Positions 46,667 through 56,721 of a DNA stretch of 64,000 bases are shown here, one piece after another. Origin of the DNA: Methanolinea sp. GTDB lineage: Archaea; Halobacteriota; Methanomicrobia; Methanomicrobiales; Methanospirillaceae. The translations under genes and the position numbers were made by a program. The first letter of the stretch is position 1, and each line of letters starts with the position of its first letter. The notes beneath the pieces were generated by a model. That model made no database searches, was not told the origin of the DNA, and saw nothing but the letters and a program-made list of their open reading frames with translations. Where the stretch lies: assembly GCA_025453675.1 (NCBI GenBank), contig JALOPW010000017.1:1-64000 (forward strand). The letters are read 5' to 3'.

Positions 46667-48448
46667 CTATGCGACGAGGAGGTAGATGAGGGTTACGGCA
46701 ATCCCTGTGAAGATCACTGTCATGATGCTCCCCGCTTTTAAGTAGTCCTTCGTGGAATAGCCACCCGGACCCATCAGGAGGGCATTGACCTGGTGGGTCG
46801 GGAGAATGAAAGAATTCTGGGCGCAGACCGCGACAAGGAGGGCAAGAGCACGGGGGTCTATCCCGGCAGCGGCACCACTGATCATCACCAGAGGGACGAG
46901 GAGTATCGTTGCCGCGACATTTGAGATGATGAGAGAGAGGACGGTTGCGAGGATTGCTATCGCACACATGAACACGATCGGGTGTGCTCCCGGGAGCGCT
47001 TCGGTAAGGAATCCGGCAAGCATTGCGGCTGCCCCGCTCTTCTCCATCGCGATCCCGAGCGGGATGAGGCCGCCTATGAGGATGATCGTCTTCCAATCGA
47101 CTGCCCGGTACGCCTCGTCCAGAGTGAGGACACCAGAGAGGACCATCCCTGCCACACCTGTGAGGAGAGCCATCGAGAGCGGGACGCCTGTCATTCCGAG
47201 AATGAGGGATGCAGAAAAGATCAGCACCGCCAGGCGCCCCTTCCTGAACCGCACCTGGACCCCTTCGGGAGGCGTGATCAAAAGAAGATCCCGGTGCTGC
47301 CCGGCAAGGAGCCGCAGGCTGTCCCATGACCCATAGGCAACGATGATGTCACCCGCCGCAAGCGGGATGTTGGAGAAGTCTGCACGGGTCTCGGTCTCTC
47401 CCCGCTGGTGAACGATCGGCTCGAGAGAGAACGTCTTCCGGAACATGATCTCCTGCGGGGTCTTCCCGATGATCGAGGCGTTCGGCCGGACAACCAGCTC
47501 GGCAAATCCAAACCCCTCGCTATTCAGGATCTCCCAAAAATTGCCCTTTTTATTGGAGGGAACACAGCCGGACTCGCGAATAAACTGTAGAAACCCTTCT
47601 TCTGGCCCGAGAAATGCAAGCTCCTGGCCTGCTTCGAACCGGGTCCATCGCGAGGGGGCGACGGAGATATCGCCGTTTTGTTTGACAGCAAGGAGATCGA
47701 GGCCGTAGCGGTTCTTTGAAAACGCCTCCTCGCGTGTCTTTCCGGAAATCGACGAAGTAGGGGTGATGCTGCAGGTCCTGATGGGATGATCGATACCCCA
47801 GACCTCGGCAACTGTCGGGCCGGAATGCGTCTCCTCTTTCTCAGGGAGAATCCGACTTCCCGCGAAGGCGAATAGCGCAACCCCGGCGACGAGGAGGGGA
47901 AAGCCGACAGGGGTGACAGCAAAGAGGGAGAACGGCTCTGCACCTCCCTGGCGGAGGAGATCGTTCAACACGATCAGGGGGCCGGACCCGATCATGGTGA
48001 GGGTCCCCCCAAGAATGGCAGCAAACCCCATTGGCATCATCAGGCGCGAGACGGGGATGCGTGTCTGCTTCGCAATCCTCCTCGTCGCAGGAAGAAAAAG
48101 GGCGGCTGCCCCGACATTATGCATAACCGATGAGAGGAGACCGACCGTCATCGAGATGGTGGCAGTGATCCGCCTTTCTCCCGTCCCGGCATACCTGACG
48201 ATGGCATTGGCGAGTCGCGAGGTGACGCCGGTCCTCTCGATCCCGTACCCGAGGATCAGCACCGATGCCATCGCGACGACGGCGTTTGAGGCAAATCCCG
48301 AGACTGCCTCAACCGGGGTGATGAGGCCAAGCCAGGCGAGGGAGAGGCTTGCGAGGATGGCGACCAGATCGATACGTATCCGGTCGCTCACCAGGAGGAT
48401 GATGGTGACCGCAAGAACGATTCCGACGAGGAGGACACTGGTGTCCAT
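46667..48448 (-). CDS. SLC13-like anion permease with TrkA-C-like domains
   Basis: Multi-TM; SVMHNVGAAALFLPATRRIA, ISNVAATILLVPL…SFILPTHQVNALLMGPGGYSTKDYLKAG; start revised to MDTSVLLVG. Confidence 0.85.
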   Translation of the reverse strand: MDTSVLLVGIVLAVTIILLVSDRIRIDLVAILASLSLAWLGLITPVEAVSGFASNAVVAMASVLILGYGIERTGVTSRLANAIVRYAGTGERRITATISMTVGLLSSVMHNVGAAALFLPATRRIAKQTRIPVSRLMMPMGFAAILGGTLTMIGSGPLIVLNDLLRQGGAEPFSLFAVTPVGFPLLVAGVALFAFAGSRILPEKEETHSGPTVAEVWGIDHPIRTCSITPTSSISGKTREEAFSKNRYGLDLLAVKQNGDISVAPSRWTRFEAGQELAFLGPEEGFLQFIRESGCVPSNKKGNFWEILNSEGFGFAELVVRPNASIIGKTPQEIMFRKTFSLEPIVHQRGETETRADFSNIPLAAGDIIVAYGSWDSLRLLAGQHRDLLLITPPEGVQVRFRKGRLAVLIFSASLILGMTGVPLSMALLTGVAGMVLSGVLTLDEAYRAVDWKTIILIGGLIPLGIAMEKSGAAAMLAGFLTEALPGAHPIVFMCAIAILATVLSLIISNVAATILLVPLVMISGAAAGIDPRALALLVAVCAQNSFILPTHQVNALLMGPGGYSTKDYLKAGSIMTVIFTGIAVTLIYLLVA

Positions 48449-48551
48449 GGCAATAATTAAGCAAATGTAACTGAAGAGAAAAAAAAGATTGCCAAAAGAG
48501 CGGGTGATCCCGGTCTCCGGCACATTTGGGAAGCTGCCTGGCTGAAGAGGG

Positions 48552-49232
48552 TTATCCCACGGTTTTGTTCCACTCCCGCGCTGAGCAGGGATCGTCGGTC
48601 GCAACCCCATCTACCCCAATCTCCCTCGCCATTTCCCACTCCCCGGCAGTGTTCGGGGTCCAGGGGACGACCCTGATCCCCCGTGCATGTGCCGCTCCAA
48701 CCAGTTCCGGGACAAGGAGATCAAAGCGGGGTAGGAGCGCATGCTGTTTCTTGCGAGCCGCATTCTCTGCCGCCCCGGGAACCTGGCGGGAGTAGATGAA
48801 CCCGATTACTGCACCTGGCAGGATTTCAGACACTATCTCCAGGGATCCGCTGTGGAAGGAGACCACCCAGAGGGGTGACGGCGCCTCCCGATCCAGGACT
48901 GCACAGACCTCCATCTCGCTCCCCGGTTCCTTTATCTCCACGAAGAGTCCGCATTCTCCTTTCACCAGTTCGCAGACCTCCTGAAGTGATGGGACATGCT
49001 CACCCTCACCCGCATCAAGTGTCGAAAGTTCATCAAAGGTCATCTCCCCCACCCGCCCTTTTCCATCCGTGGTGCGATCTACTGTTGGATCATGCATGAC
49101 TACCGGCACCCTGTCCAGGGAGAGCCTGACATCCACTTCCACATACTCTGCACACTTCATCCCAATCCGGATGGCTTTTTGTGTATTCTCGGGGGCATGG
49201 GCCCTGGCCCCACGGTGGCCGACGATGAACAT
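48552..49232 (-). CDS. Glycerophosphodiester phosphodiesterase
   Basis: VGHRGARAHAPENTQKAI; VEVDVRLSLDRVPVVMHDPTVDRTTDGKG. Confidence 0.92.
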   Translation of the reverse strand: MFIVGHRGARAHAPENTQKAIRIGMKCAEYVEVDVRLSLDRVPVVMHDPTVDRTTDGKGRVGEMTFDELSTLDAGEGEHVPSLQEVCELVKGECGLFVEIKEPGSEMEVCAVLDREAPSPLWVVSFHSGSLEIVSEILPGAVIGFIYSRQVPGAAENAARKKQHALLPRFDLLVPELVGAAHARGIRVVPWTPNTAGEWEMAREIGVDGVATDDPCSAREWNKTVG

Positions 49233-49365
49233 TGATCCTTCGTGTGTACATCGAGGAGTGATAACATGCGCGGGTCGGTCGATTCCTTCACAACCCTAAT
49301 GTATTCTCCTGTCAAGATCTGCAGAAGAGAACCGGCTTTCAGAGCCATCCTGCAGTTCACGTCTC

Positions 49366-50052
49366 ATGCCCATTCCTGCCCGTATTCCGAACCTGGATAT
49401 CTGCCCCATGCTGAATGTATCCCTTCCGGAGAGGATATTCCGGATCGTGTTTCCCTTCCTCCTCGGCGGCTGTTATTTCGGCGTATGCCTCCTCTTTCTC
49501 CCCCGTGATATGGCACTTGTTCTTGGCGGCCTGATGCTTGCCTACGTCATCCCTCCGGCAGGGAAAGAGAGTGTCATCCCGATCGGTATCGCCATCGGGT
49601 TCCCCTGGTGGCTGATGACATTCTCCATCGCCCTCATTGACGTACTGGCCGGGATATTCATGGCCCTGAATTGTGACATGGCTTTAAAAATACCGGTCCT
49701 GGGAAGATGGATACAGCATTTCATGGATAAAGGAGGCGAATTCATCAATAAAAGGCCATGGCTGGAGCGCTTCTACTTTACCGGCGTGGTTCTCTTCGTG
49801 ATGTTTCCCCTGCAGGGGAGCGGGGGGGTGGGCGGGACCCTTGTGGGCAGGATGATCGGGCTCTCACCGGGGAGGACTCTCCTGGCCATTACACTCGGGG
49901 CTTTTACGGGATGTGCATTTATCGGACTTGGAGCCGAGGTGATTAAAGACCTCATCCTCATGAACCTGGAGATTGGGATCGCAGTCCTCGTCATCGTGCT
50001 GGCAACGCTGGCAACCGGTTACCTCCTTTATCGCAGGAGACTGGGAAGGTGA
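49366..50052 (+). CDS. Small multi-drug export protein-like membrane protein
   Basis: MFPLQGSGGVGGTLVGRMIGLSPGRTLLAITLGAFTGC; several TM helices. Confidence 0.6.
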   Translation: MPIPARIPNLDICPMLNVSLPERIFRIVFPFLLGGCYFGVCLLFLPRDMALVLGGLMLAYVIPPAGKESVIPIGIAIGFPWWLMTFSIALIDVLAGIFMALNCDMALKIPVLGRWIQHFMDKGGEFINKRPWLERFYFTGVVLFVMFPLQGSGGVGGTLVGRMIGLSPGRTLLAITLGAFTGCAFIGLGAEVIKDLILMNLEIGIAVLVIVLATLATGYLLYRRRLGR

Positions 50053-50236
50053 AGAGCAGGTCACCCCCCTCCCTCCCGGAGGGTTCGAAGAGTAATCGAT
50101 GGCAATTCCAACCACCTCGCCGCTGTTATTCACCCTTTGCATGCAAGAGTTGCCCAAAACAGGCAGGGGCCGATAGCCATCCACGGGGAGGAGAGGAACA
50201 GGCATCGATGACACTCATGACAGGGATGGAAAGGCC

Positions 50237-50809
50237 ATGAGCCTGATCATGGCATTTTCAGGGATCCTCGGCGCGTTCATGGCCGGTGACCAGCGCGAGA
50301 TACTCTTCCGGGGGGAAGCGTCCTCTATCGCGATACTGGAGACCGAATTCTACTGCAACCGGATCTGCACTGTCGAGCAGTTGCAGACCCGGGCCTCTGC
50401 ACTGGGGGTGAGCATCGCCATCAGGGACGATAAGTGCAAGGTCAGGCAAGAGGACGGACTCCTCATCGGAGAGGTGACAGAAACTGACGGCGCTGAGATC
50501 AGGAAGAGGCGTCTCTGCGTGTCATGCGGACAGTATGCCATCGTGGAAAAGACCGGCCCTGCATGGACCATCCTCTCCAGAGGAGAAGGGAGCCACTTCC
50601 TTGTCCTGGGTAATGAGACCACCAGGAATATCGCCTACCGGTGCATCAGGGAGCACTGGAAGACAGGTGGAGGTACGCTTGAGGATGCAGTGAAGATACT
50701 CCTCCTTGCCATGCAGGAGGCCGCGAGAACCACCGCATCTGTGAGCAGGGAATATACCCTCGTCCAGACCAGGACGAAGGTGAATGTGCTGGATAGACTG
50801 GACAGGTAG
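50237..50809 (+). CDS. DUF2121-like archaeal protein
   Basis: SLIMAFSGILGAFMAGDQREILFRG N-terminus, 190 aa. Confidence 0.55.
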   Translation: MSLIMAFSGILGAFMAGDQREILFRGEASSIAILETEFYCNRICTVEQLQTRASALGVSIAIRDDKCKVRQEDGLLIGEVTETDGAEIRKRRLCVSCGQYAIVEKTGPAWTILSRGEGSHFLVLGNETTRNIAYRCIREHWKTGGGTLEDAVKILLLAMQEAARTTASVSREYTLVQTRTKVNVLDRLDR

Positions 50810-50870
50810 CGGTAACTTCCCTCTGTCCTTCCCGATACATTCAAATTCCCACAAACTGACCTGATCCTGC

Positions 50871-51056
50871 ATGCCCAGAGCACAATCCTCTCATCACCAT
50901 ACGGTGGCCTCCTGCCGGTTCTGCGGTGCCGGGACCCAACCGGATCACGAGCCTCATTTTGCAGGTATCTGTCGCAGATGCCTCTACAAGGCAGGTATCA
51001 TCATCCTCATCATCATGGTCTCCATCAGTGCGATCGTCTGGGTCGGGATCCTGTAA
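50871..51056 (+). CDS. Small zinc-motif membrane protein
   Basis: CRFCGAGTQPDHEPHFAGICRRC followed by a TM helix. Confidence 0.5.
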   Translation: MPRAQSSHHHTVASCRFCGAGTQPDHEPHFAGICRRCLYKAGIIILIIMVSISAIVWVGIL

Positions 51057-51106
51057 CCCACCCCGGATCGTACCTTTCCCCAAAAGAGACCTTAATCAGG
51101 TGAAAA

Positions 51107-51178
51107 TCAAACACACATGATATCTTCTGGTCACATGCCCCGGTGATGAAAACCGCGGATGCGGTTTTCCTACCAAAA
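51107..51178 (-). repeat. REP/BIME-like repeat (modules d-c)
   Basis: AAACACACATGATATCTTCTGGTCACATGCCCCGGTGATGAAAACCGCGGATGCGGTTTTCCTACCAAA. Confidence 0.85.
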
Positions 51179-51200
51179 GTGATGAGCAAGAGGAGAGAGA

Positions 51201-51485
51201 ATGAACCCAAAAGTGAAGATTATCATCGAGGAGTTCTTTCCAAAGATCGTCGAGACCCATATACGTACCCGTTCCTCGATTGAGACCACCCAACAGAGCC
51301 TGGACCGTTACCGCACCATGGGGCTCCAGGTGATCCGGAACCTCCCTGTGGATGCGCAGGAGGAGGAGACAAATGCCCTTGACCAGGCCTACAAATCAGC
51401 CATTGCAAGGCTTGATGAATTTCACAGCAGTGAGTCATCATCTGCCGGAGCCTCACTTCCAAAAGACACCCCAGAGTCCCACTGA
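51201..51485 (+). CDS. Hypothetical helical protein
   Basis: 94 aa ORF, charged, follows a repeat. Confidence 0.5.
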   Translation: MNPKVKIIIEEFFPKIVETHIRTRSSIETTQQSLDRYRTMGLQVIRNLPVDAQEEETNALDQAYKSAIARLDEFHSSESSSAGASLPKDTPESH

Positions 51486-51760
51486 TGTGACTCGCCCTTC
51501 CCTCAATTCTCTCACCTTCCTATTTTCTCTCTGCTGAAGAGACCATTGCAGACCAAGATGAACTGATCTCTCGTTGTATCACTCCTCATCTGGCCCCTAT
51601 GGTCACAGGAACCGGATTCTGATAGAGAGCTATCCTGTGAACACGCTCCATTCACAATCAATCTCCTGTTTACAGAACTACCACCCAGATCTCTCCCGTG
51701 GGGAGAACGAGAACTACATCGGAAATCCTATTAACTACCCCGTCCTAGCACTTAGTATGT

Positions 51761-51779
51761 CATGCTACACCATAGCATG
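51761..51779. promoter_or_regulatory. Palindrome CATGCTA-CACCA-TAGCATG upstream of first livK
   Basis: Perfect 7-bp arms, 10 nt from ATG 51790. Confidence 0.55.
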
Positions 51780-51789
51780 GTGAGTGTCC

Positions 51790-53115
51790 ATGAAGCGCGA
51801 GAGCATTTTTTGTATATTTCTGGCCATCTGCCTGACGTTCCTGGTGTTGAGTTCCGGCTGCACCGAGCAGCAGCCTGCTGCACAGAAAGGGGAGATAAAG
51901 ATCGGCGTTGTGGCATCCATGACCGGGCCGGCCAGCACGACAGGCAAAGACATCTGGCAGTCCGCAGAACTGGCTGCAGAGGAGATCAATGCCAGGGGCG
52001 GCGTCTACGTGAAGGATCTCGGGAGATCGATCCCCATCCACCTGGTCCAGGGAGACGATGAATCCACCCGCGAAGGAGGCCAGAAGGCGGTCTCCAAATT
52101 GATCACACAGGATAACGTTGACCTCCTGGTCGGCGGATATTCAAGCGCAGTGGTTTCTGCGCACCAGGCAATTGTGGCCGAGTACAAGGTGCCCTACATC
52201 ATCTCCGGTGGTTCGAGCACCTCTGTTTCACACCGCACTGATATCGACACCAGCTACATGTTCTTCCACAGGCCGAACACGGACGATTCGGGGGAGGCGA
52301 GCGTCATGTTCATCAACGAGGTGATCAGGCCTTCCATCAACAGCAAATTCGGATTTTCGGCAGACCGGAAGTTGAGAATGGCTGTGATATACCAGGACAG
52401 CCCGTTCGGGAAAGGGCAGCTCGATGCAGTGAAGAACCTTATAAAAACTGAAAATCTGCCAATAGAAGTAGTGGCCGAGGAACCCTTCAAGATGGGAGAG
52501 TCTGATTTCAGGACGGTCCTGACCTCGGTGAAATCCAAGAACCCGGACATCATCTATGCCGTGACCTTCTTGAACGAGCTCGTCCCCATGACCCAGCAGG
52601 CCAGGAGAGACGTTGGGCTGAACACCCTGATCCTGTCCATTGAGAACAATGACGACCCCGATTACTACAAGGGCGTGGGTTCATACGGTGACGCCCAGGT
52701 GATGGAGAGCCGGTTCTCCCCCTATGCAGTTCCGAAGGGATCCACAGAAGAGGCAACAAGGCAGTTCCTGTCCAATTTTGACAAGAAGTATGGGGGATTT
52801 GCAGGGATGATGGGAGCGGCGACCTATGAATCGGTATATGTCGCTGCAGAAGCGATTGAGAAGGCCGGGAGCCTCGAGAAGGCAAAAATAAGGGATGCCC
52901 TGGCGAACCTGGCCATGCCCCAGATGATGGAGATCATGAAGGGCGGGATCATCAGTTTCTCACCTGATTTCCATGAGAGCAAGTTTGACCTCTATGTGGT
53001 ACAGCTTGCAATCGACCCGGCCTCCGGTGAACCAAGGCCCACAATTGTCTGGCCGGAGAACCTGAAAGCCAAAGAATTTATGCTGCCGGACTGGTACACT
53101 CCTGGATCTACCTAA
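51790..53115 (+). CDS. livK: Branched-chain amino acid-type ABC substrate-binding protein 1
   Basis: Lipobox LSSGCTEQ; IKIGVVASMTGPASTTGKDIWQSAELAAEEINARGG. Confidence 0.92.
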   Translation: MKRESIFCIFLAICLTFLVLSSGCTEQQPAAQKGEIKIGVVASMTGPASTTGKDIWQSAELAAEEINARGGVYVKDLGRSIPIHLVQGDDESTREGGQKAVSKLITQDNVDLLVGGYSSAVVSAHQAIVAEYKVPYIISGGSSTSVSHRTDIDTSYMFFHRPNTDDSGEASVMFINEVIRPSINSKFGFSADRKLRMAVIYQDSPFGKGQLDAVKNLIKTENLPIEVVAEEPFKMGESDFRTVLTSVKSKNPDIIYAVTFLNELVPMTQQARRDVGLNTLILSIENNDDPDYYKGVGSYGDAQVMESRFSPYAVPKGSTEEATRQFLSNFDKKYGGFAGMMGAATYESVYVAAEAIEKAGSLEKAKIRDALANLAMPQMMEIMKGGIISFSPDFHESKFDLYVVQLAIDPASGEPRPTIVWPENLKAKEFMLPDWYTPGST

Positions 53116-53152
53116 ATATTTTTTACCAGGGGTAAGGGAGAGAGATCGCTCA

Positions 53153-54034
53153 ATGGACGGCAGCATCGGGATACTCAGCCAGGTGGCGTTCTGGGGCCTT
53201 TATTCGGGGTGCATCTACATCCTGCTGGCCACTGGTCTCAACCTGATCTTCGGGGTGATGAAGATCGTCAATTTTGCCCATGGCGAGTTCCTGATGCTCG
53301 GGACCTACGTCACCTTCTTCCTCTTCGTGATCAGCGGGTTCAATCCCTATGTCCTTCTCATCTGCTCCATCCCCGTGCTCATCGTGGTAGGAATTATCGT
53401 CGAGCGGTTATGCTTCCGGCCGATCCTTGGAACGGGGAAACTGAACGAGATATTCATCAGCCTCGGGCTGATCTACATCTTCCAGAACATGGTGGCCATG
53501 ATATGGACTGACGAGTGGAGGTCTATAAAGAGCCCTTTTTCCGATATTACCATCAGTCTCGGTCCGCTCCAGTTGCCCCTCGATTACCTGATCATCATCA
53601 CGGTCACTATCCTGATACTCGTTGCCTTCTACCTCTTCCTGCAGAAGACTGCGCTCGGGCGGGCTATCAGGGCTGCCAGCCAGAACAGGAAAGGAGCGAT
53701 GCTGATGGGGATCAACGTGGAGAAGATGGATATGCTCACCTTCGGGATCGGTGCCGGCCTGGCCGGCGCGGCAGGCACCCTGTGGGCGGTGAGCGGGCAG
53801 GTCTTCAACCCCTACATGGGCTCCATACCTGCCATCAAGGGATTTGCCATCATTATCCTGGGAGGACTCGGGAGCATTCCCGGGGCCATCGTGGGGGGCC
53901 TTGCGATCGGCATGGTTGAAAATTTCACCGCCTATACCCTTGGCGGATCCTGGAAGGATGCGGTATCCTTCATCCTCCTGATCGTGGTCCTGGTGATCAG
54001 GCCTACCGGGCTCTTCGGGGAGGCTGAGGAATGA
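53153..54034 (+). CDS. livH: LivH-type permease
   Basis: GLNLIFGVMKIVNFAHGEFLMLG; RAIRAASQNRKGAMLMGIN. Confidence 0.95.
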   Translation: MDGSIGILSQVAFWGLYSGCIYILLATGLNLIFGVMKIVNFAHGEFLMLGTYVTFFLFVISGFNPYVLLICSIPVLIVVGIIVERLCFRPILGTGKLNEIFISLGLIYIFQNMVAMIWTDEWRSIKSPFSDITISLGPLQLPLDYLIIITVTILILVAFYLFLQKTALGRAIRAASQNRKGAMLMGINVEKMDMLTFGIGAGLAGAAGTLWAVSGQVFNPYMGSIPAIKGFAIIILGGLGSIPGAIVGGLAIGMVENFTAYTLGGSWKDAVSFILLIVVLVIRPTGLFGEAEE

Positions 54035-54996
54035 AGATATCCAATGCCCGCGATCCCCGCACCCTCCTCACTGCAGCCTTCCTGGTGCTGGCCTTTCTCA
54101 TCCCCCTCTTCATCGGTTCGAACCTCTATTACCTGACCATCCTCATCCTGATGCTGATCTTTATCATATACGCCTCTGCCTGGAACTTTCTCACCTTCTC
54201 GGGGCAGGGCTCCCTGGGGCATGCGGCATTCTTCGGCCTCGGGGGATATGCGGCATCCCTTCTGGCCCTGCGGCTCGGTCTTCCTCCGCTCGTCACCCTG
54301 GTCTTCGGTGGGGCATTTGCTGCGGTGATCGGCATCCTCATCGGGCTCACCTGCGTGCGCCTGCGGGAATGGTTCCTGGCGATGGTGACATTCGGGTTTG
54401 CGGTGATCATCCAGACACTGGTGGTGAGCCAGCTCGCCCCGGTGACCGGGGGTTGGGATGGATACCCTGTCCCCAAGCTGGTTCCCACTTCTATCCCAGG
54501 ATACCTGATGATAGAGTATTACCTGATCCTGATAATCGCAATCGCCGTCATTCTCATCTTCCACTACCTGCTCAAGTCAAGGATTGGCCTTGCACTGGCG
54601 GCAATTCGGGAGAATGAGTTAGAGGCCAGGGCTGCAGGGATCAACCCGGTGCCATTCAAGCTGTTCGCATTCGGGGTCAGTGCGTTCGTCACCGGGATTG
54701 CAGGAAGCCTCGAGATCTTCCACTTCGGGTACATCACCCCCGAGATATTCGGTATCGACCTCTCGTTCTGGCCAATCATCTATTCCATCACCGGGGGTCT
54801 CGGCACCCTTGCCGGCCCCATCGTCGGCACGATCGTGGTCACGCTGCTCTGGGACGGGTTGAATGCCGTAGGGCTTACCTATGCCCGTTTCATCATCATC
54901 GGAGTCCTCCTGGTGCTGATCATCATCTTTCTTCCACGGGGACTCGTCTCCATTCCTGAAGAGATCCAGAAGCGAATCAGGCGAAAAAAGTCCTGA
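54031..54996 (+). CDS. livM: LivM-type permease
   Basis: ASAWNFLTFSGQGSLGHAAFFGLGGYAASLL; AIRENELEARAAGINPVPFKLFAFG. Confidence 0.95.
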   Translation: MKISNARDPRTLLTAAFLVLAFLIPLFIGSNLYYLTILILMLIFIIYASAWNFLTFSGQGSLGHAAFFGLGGYAASLLALRLGLPPLVTLVFGGAFAAVIGILIGLTCVRLREWFLAMVTFGFAVIIQTLVVSQLAPVTGGWDGYPVPKLVPTSIPGYLMIEYYLILIIAIAVILIFHYLLKSRIGLALAAIRENELEARAAGINPVPFKLFAFGVSAFVTGIAGSLEIFHFGYITPEIFGIDLSFWPIIYSITGGLGTLAGPIVGTIVVTLLWDGLNAVGLTYARFIIIGVLLVLIIIFLPRGLVSIPEEIQKRIRRKKS

Positions 54997-55030
54997 CTGT
55001 ATCCACGGGGGTACGAGAGCGATGGGTTTC

Positions 55031-55068
55031 CCAATGAAACGGACATGAGACTGTCGGGTCACATGCCT
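55031..55068. repeat. Truncated repeat module d
   Basis: CCAATGAAACGGACATGAGACTGTCGGGTCACATGCC. Confidence 0.65.
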
Positions 55069-55203
55069 TTAGAGAGATGCAACTACTCTCCCTGTTCATG
55101 GCAGATTCAACGGGATGGAGGGAGGAAACCCTGGCATGACGACCCGCCAAGGAGGGGTTGAAATGCCAGGTGAAGGAGAGGTGGAAAACGACCCTGCTGA
55201 CCT

Positions 55204-55896
55204 TCACAGCCCCAGGTATGCCTCCCGGATCTGGTCGTCATGGAGGAGCTCGGATGCAGGTCCAGTCCGGGTAATTCTCCCGCTCTCGAGCACGTATGCC
55301 CTGTGCGAGATCTCAAGCGCCCTGCGCACGTTCTGCTCCACCAGCAGGATGGTGAGACCTTCCTGGTTGAGGCGCTGTACGGTCCCGAGGACCGTGTGCA
55401 CCAGTTTCGGGGAGAGCCCGAGTGACGGCTCATCAAGGACGATCATCTCGGGATCCGCCACCAGGCAGCGGGCGATGGCGAGCATCTGCTGCTCTCCCCC
55501 GCTCAGCGTTCCGGCATTCTGGTCTTCCCTCTCCCGAAGGATTGGGAAGAGTTCGAGGACATGTTCGAGCGTGCTCGCATCATCCCGGACATATCCCCCC
55601 AGTTCCAGGTTCTCTCTCACCGTCATCCTCGGGAAGAGCTCACGTTTCTCAGGCACCAGGGCGAGTCGGCGGCGGACAATCTCATAGGTGGGCAGTCCCA
55701 GGATATTTTCCCCTCTCAGTTCAATCCGCCCGGTTGGGGAGGTGTTGAGACCGAATACGGTGGAGACCAGGGTGCTTTTCCCGGCGCCGTTTGAGCCTAT
55801 AAGCGTGACTATCTCTCCCCTGGAGACATGCAGCGAGACATCCCACAATACCTGGAGGTGGGAATAGGATACATTCAGGTTCTCTATGCTGATCAC
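55204..55896 (-). CDS. livF: LivF-type ATPase
   Basis: GSNGAGKST; LSGGEQQMLAIARCL; VLDEPSLGLSP. Confidence 0.95.
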   Translation of the reverse strand: MISIENLNVSYSHLQVLWDVSLHVSRGEIVTLIGSNGAGKSTLVSTVFGLNTSPTGRIELRGENILGLPTYEIVRRRLALVPEKRELFPRMTVRENLELGGYVRDDASTLEHVLELFPILREREDQNAGTLSGGEQQMLAIARCLVADPEMIVLDEPSLGLSPKLVHTVLGTVQRLNQEGLTILLVEQNVRRALEISHRAYVLESGRITRTGPASELLHDDQIREAYLGL

Positions 55897-55911
55897 GGAT
55901 TTCTACCCCGG

Positions 55912-56640
55912 TTAAAAGTGATAGCGCTCGCCGAGATATGAATCTATAACCTGCTCGTTGACTGCTATCTCTTCCGGAGTTCCCTCGGCGATCTTCTCGC
56001 CATGGTCGAGCACCACGATCCGGTCAGAGACTCCCATTATGATGCGCATTACATGCTCGATCATCAGGATGGTCAGACCGTCGCTCCTTATCTCCTGGAT
56101 GAGACGCATCGCCTCCTTCCCCTCGCTCGGTGTGAGACCGGTGGTGAGCTCGTCGAGGAGGAGGAGTTTTGGATGGGATGCAAGCGCCCTGGCGAGCTGG
56201 GACCTGCGCAGTTCGATGGTATTGAGGCTGCTGATGGGGCTGTCAAGCTTTCCTTCCGGGAACCCGACCCTGCAGAGGCATTCTTCTGCCTCGGAGTGCG
56301 CCTCCTTCACCGAGGGTCGGCGACCGTTCCCGTAAAGGGCGCTTATCATGACCCCTTCCCTGGCGGTCAGCCCGGGGAATGAGCGGGGGTGCTGGAAGGT
56401 CTTGGAGATTCCCTTCTTGCAGACGGCATCCAGGGAGAGACGGGTTATATCCTCATCTCTGAATATGATCCCCCCTGCATCGGGGCGGTAGATGCCAGAG
56501 ATCAGGTTCAGGAGAGTGGTCTTCCCTGCCCCGTTCGGGCCGACAAGGCCCAGGATCTCCCCTTTATAGAGCGAGAGATCCACCCTGTTCACCGCCGTGA
56601 GACCGCCGAAGGATTTTGTCACTCCATGGACCCTGAGCAT
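55912..56640 (-). CDS. livG: LivG-type ATPase
   Basis: GPNGAGKTT; RRSQLARALASHPKLLLLDELTTGLTPSE; start taken at MLRVHGVTKSFGG. Confidence 0.92.
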   Translation of the reverse strand: MLRVHGVTKSFGGLTAVNRVDLSLYKGEILGLVGPNGAGKTTLLNLISGIYRPDAGGIIFRDEDITRLSLDAVCKKGISKTFQHPRSFPGLTAREGVMISALYGNGRRPSVKEAHSEAEECLCRVGFPEGKLDSPISSLNTIELRRSQLARALASHPKLLLLDELTTGLTPSEGKEAMRLIQEIRSDGLTILMIEHVMRIIMGVSDRIVVLDHGEKIAEGTPEEIAVNEQVIDSYLGERYHF

Positions 56641-56651
56641 ACCATGCACCC

Positions 56652-56681
56652 TGCTAACAAATAGCATGATATATGTTAGCA
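56652..56681. promoter_or_regulatory. Nested palindromes TGCTA-ACAAA-TAGCA and TGCTAAC-N16-GTTAGCA between divergent livG and second livK
   Basis: Same TGCTA-N5-TAGCA geometry as at 51763..51777. Confidence 0.55.
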
Positions 56682-56721
56682 TAGAACATATTAAACATAT
56701 CTTTCGGGGTGAAATGAAGAG

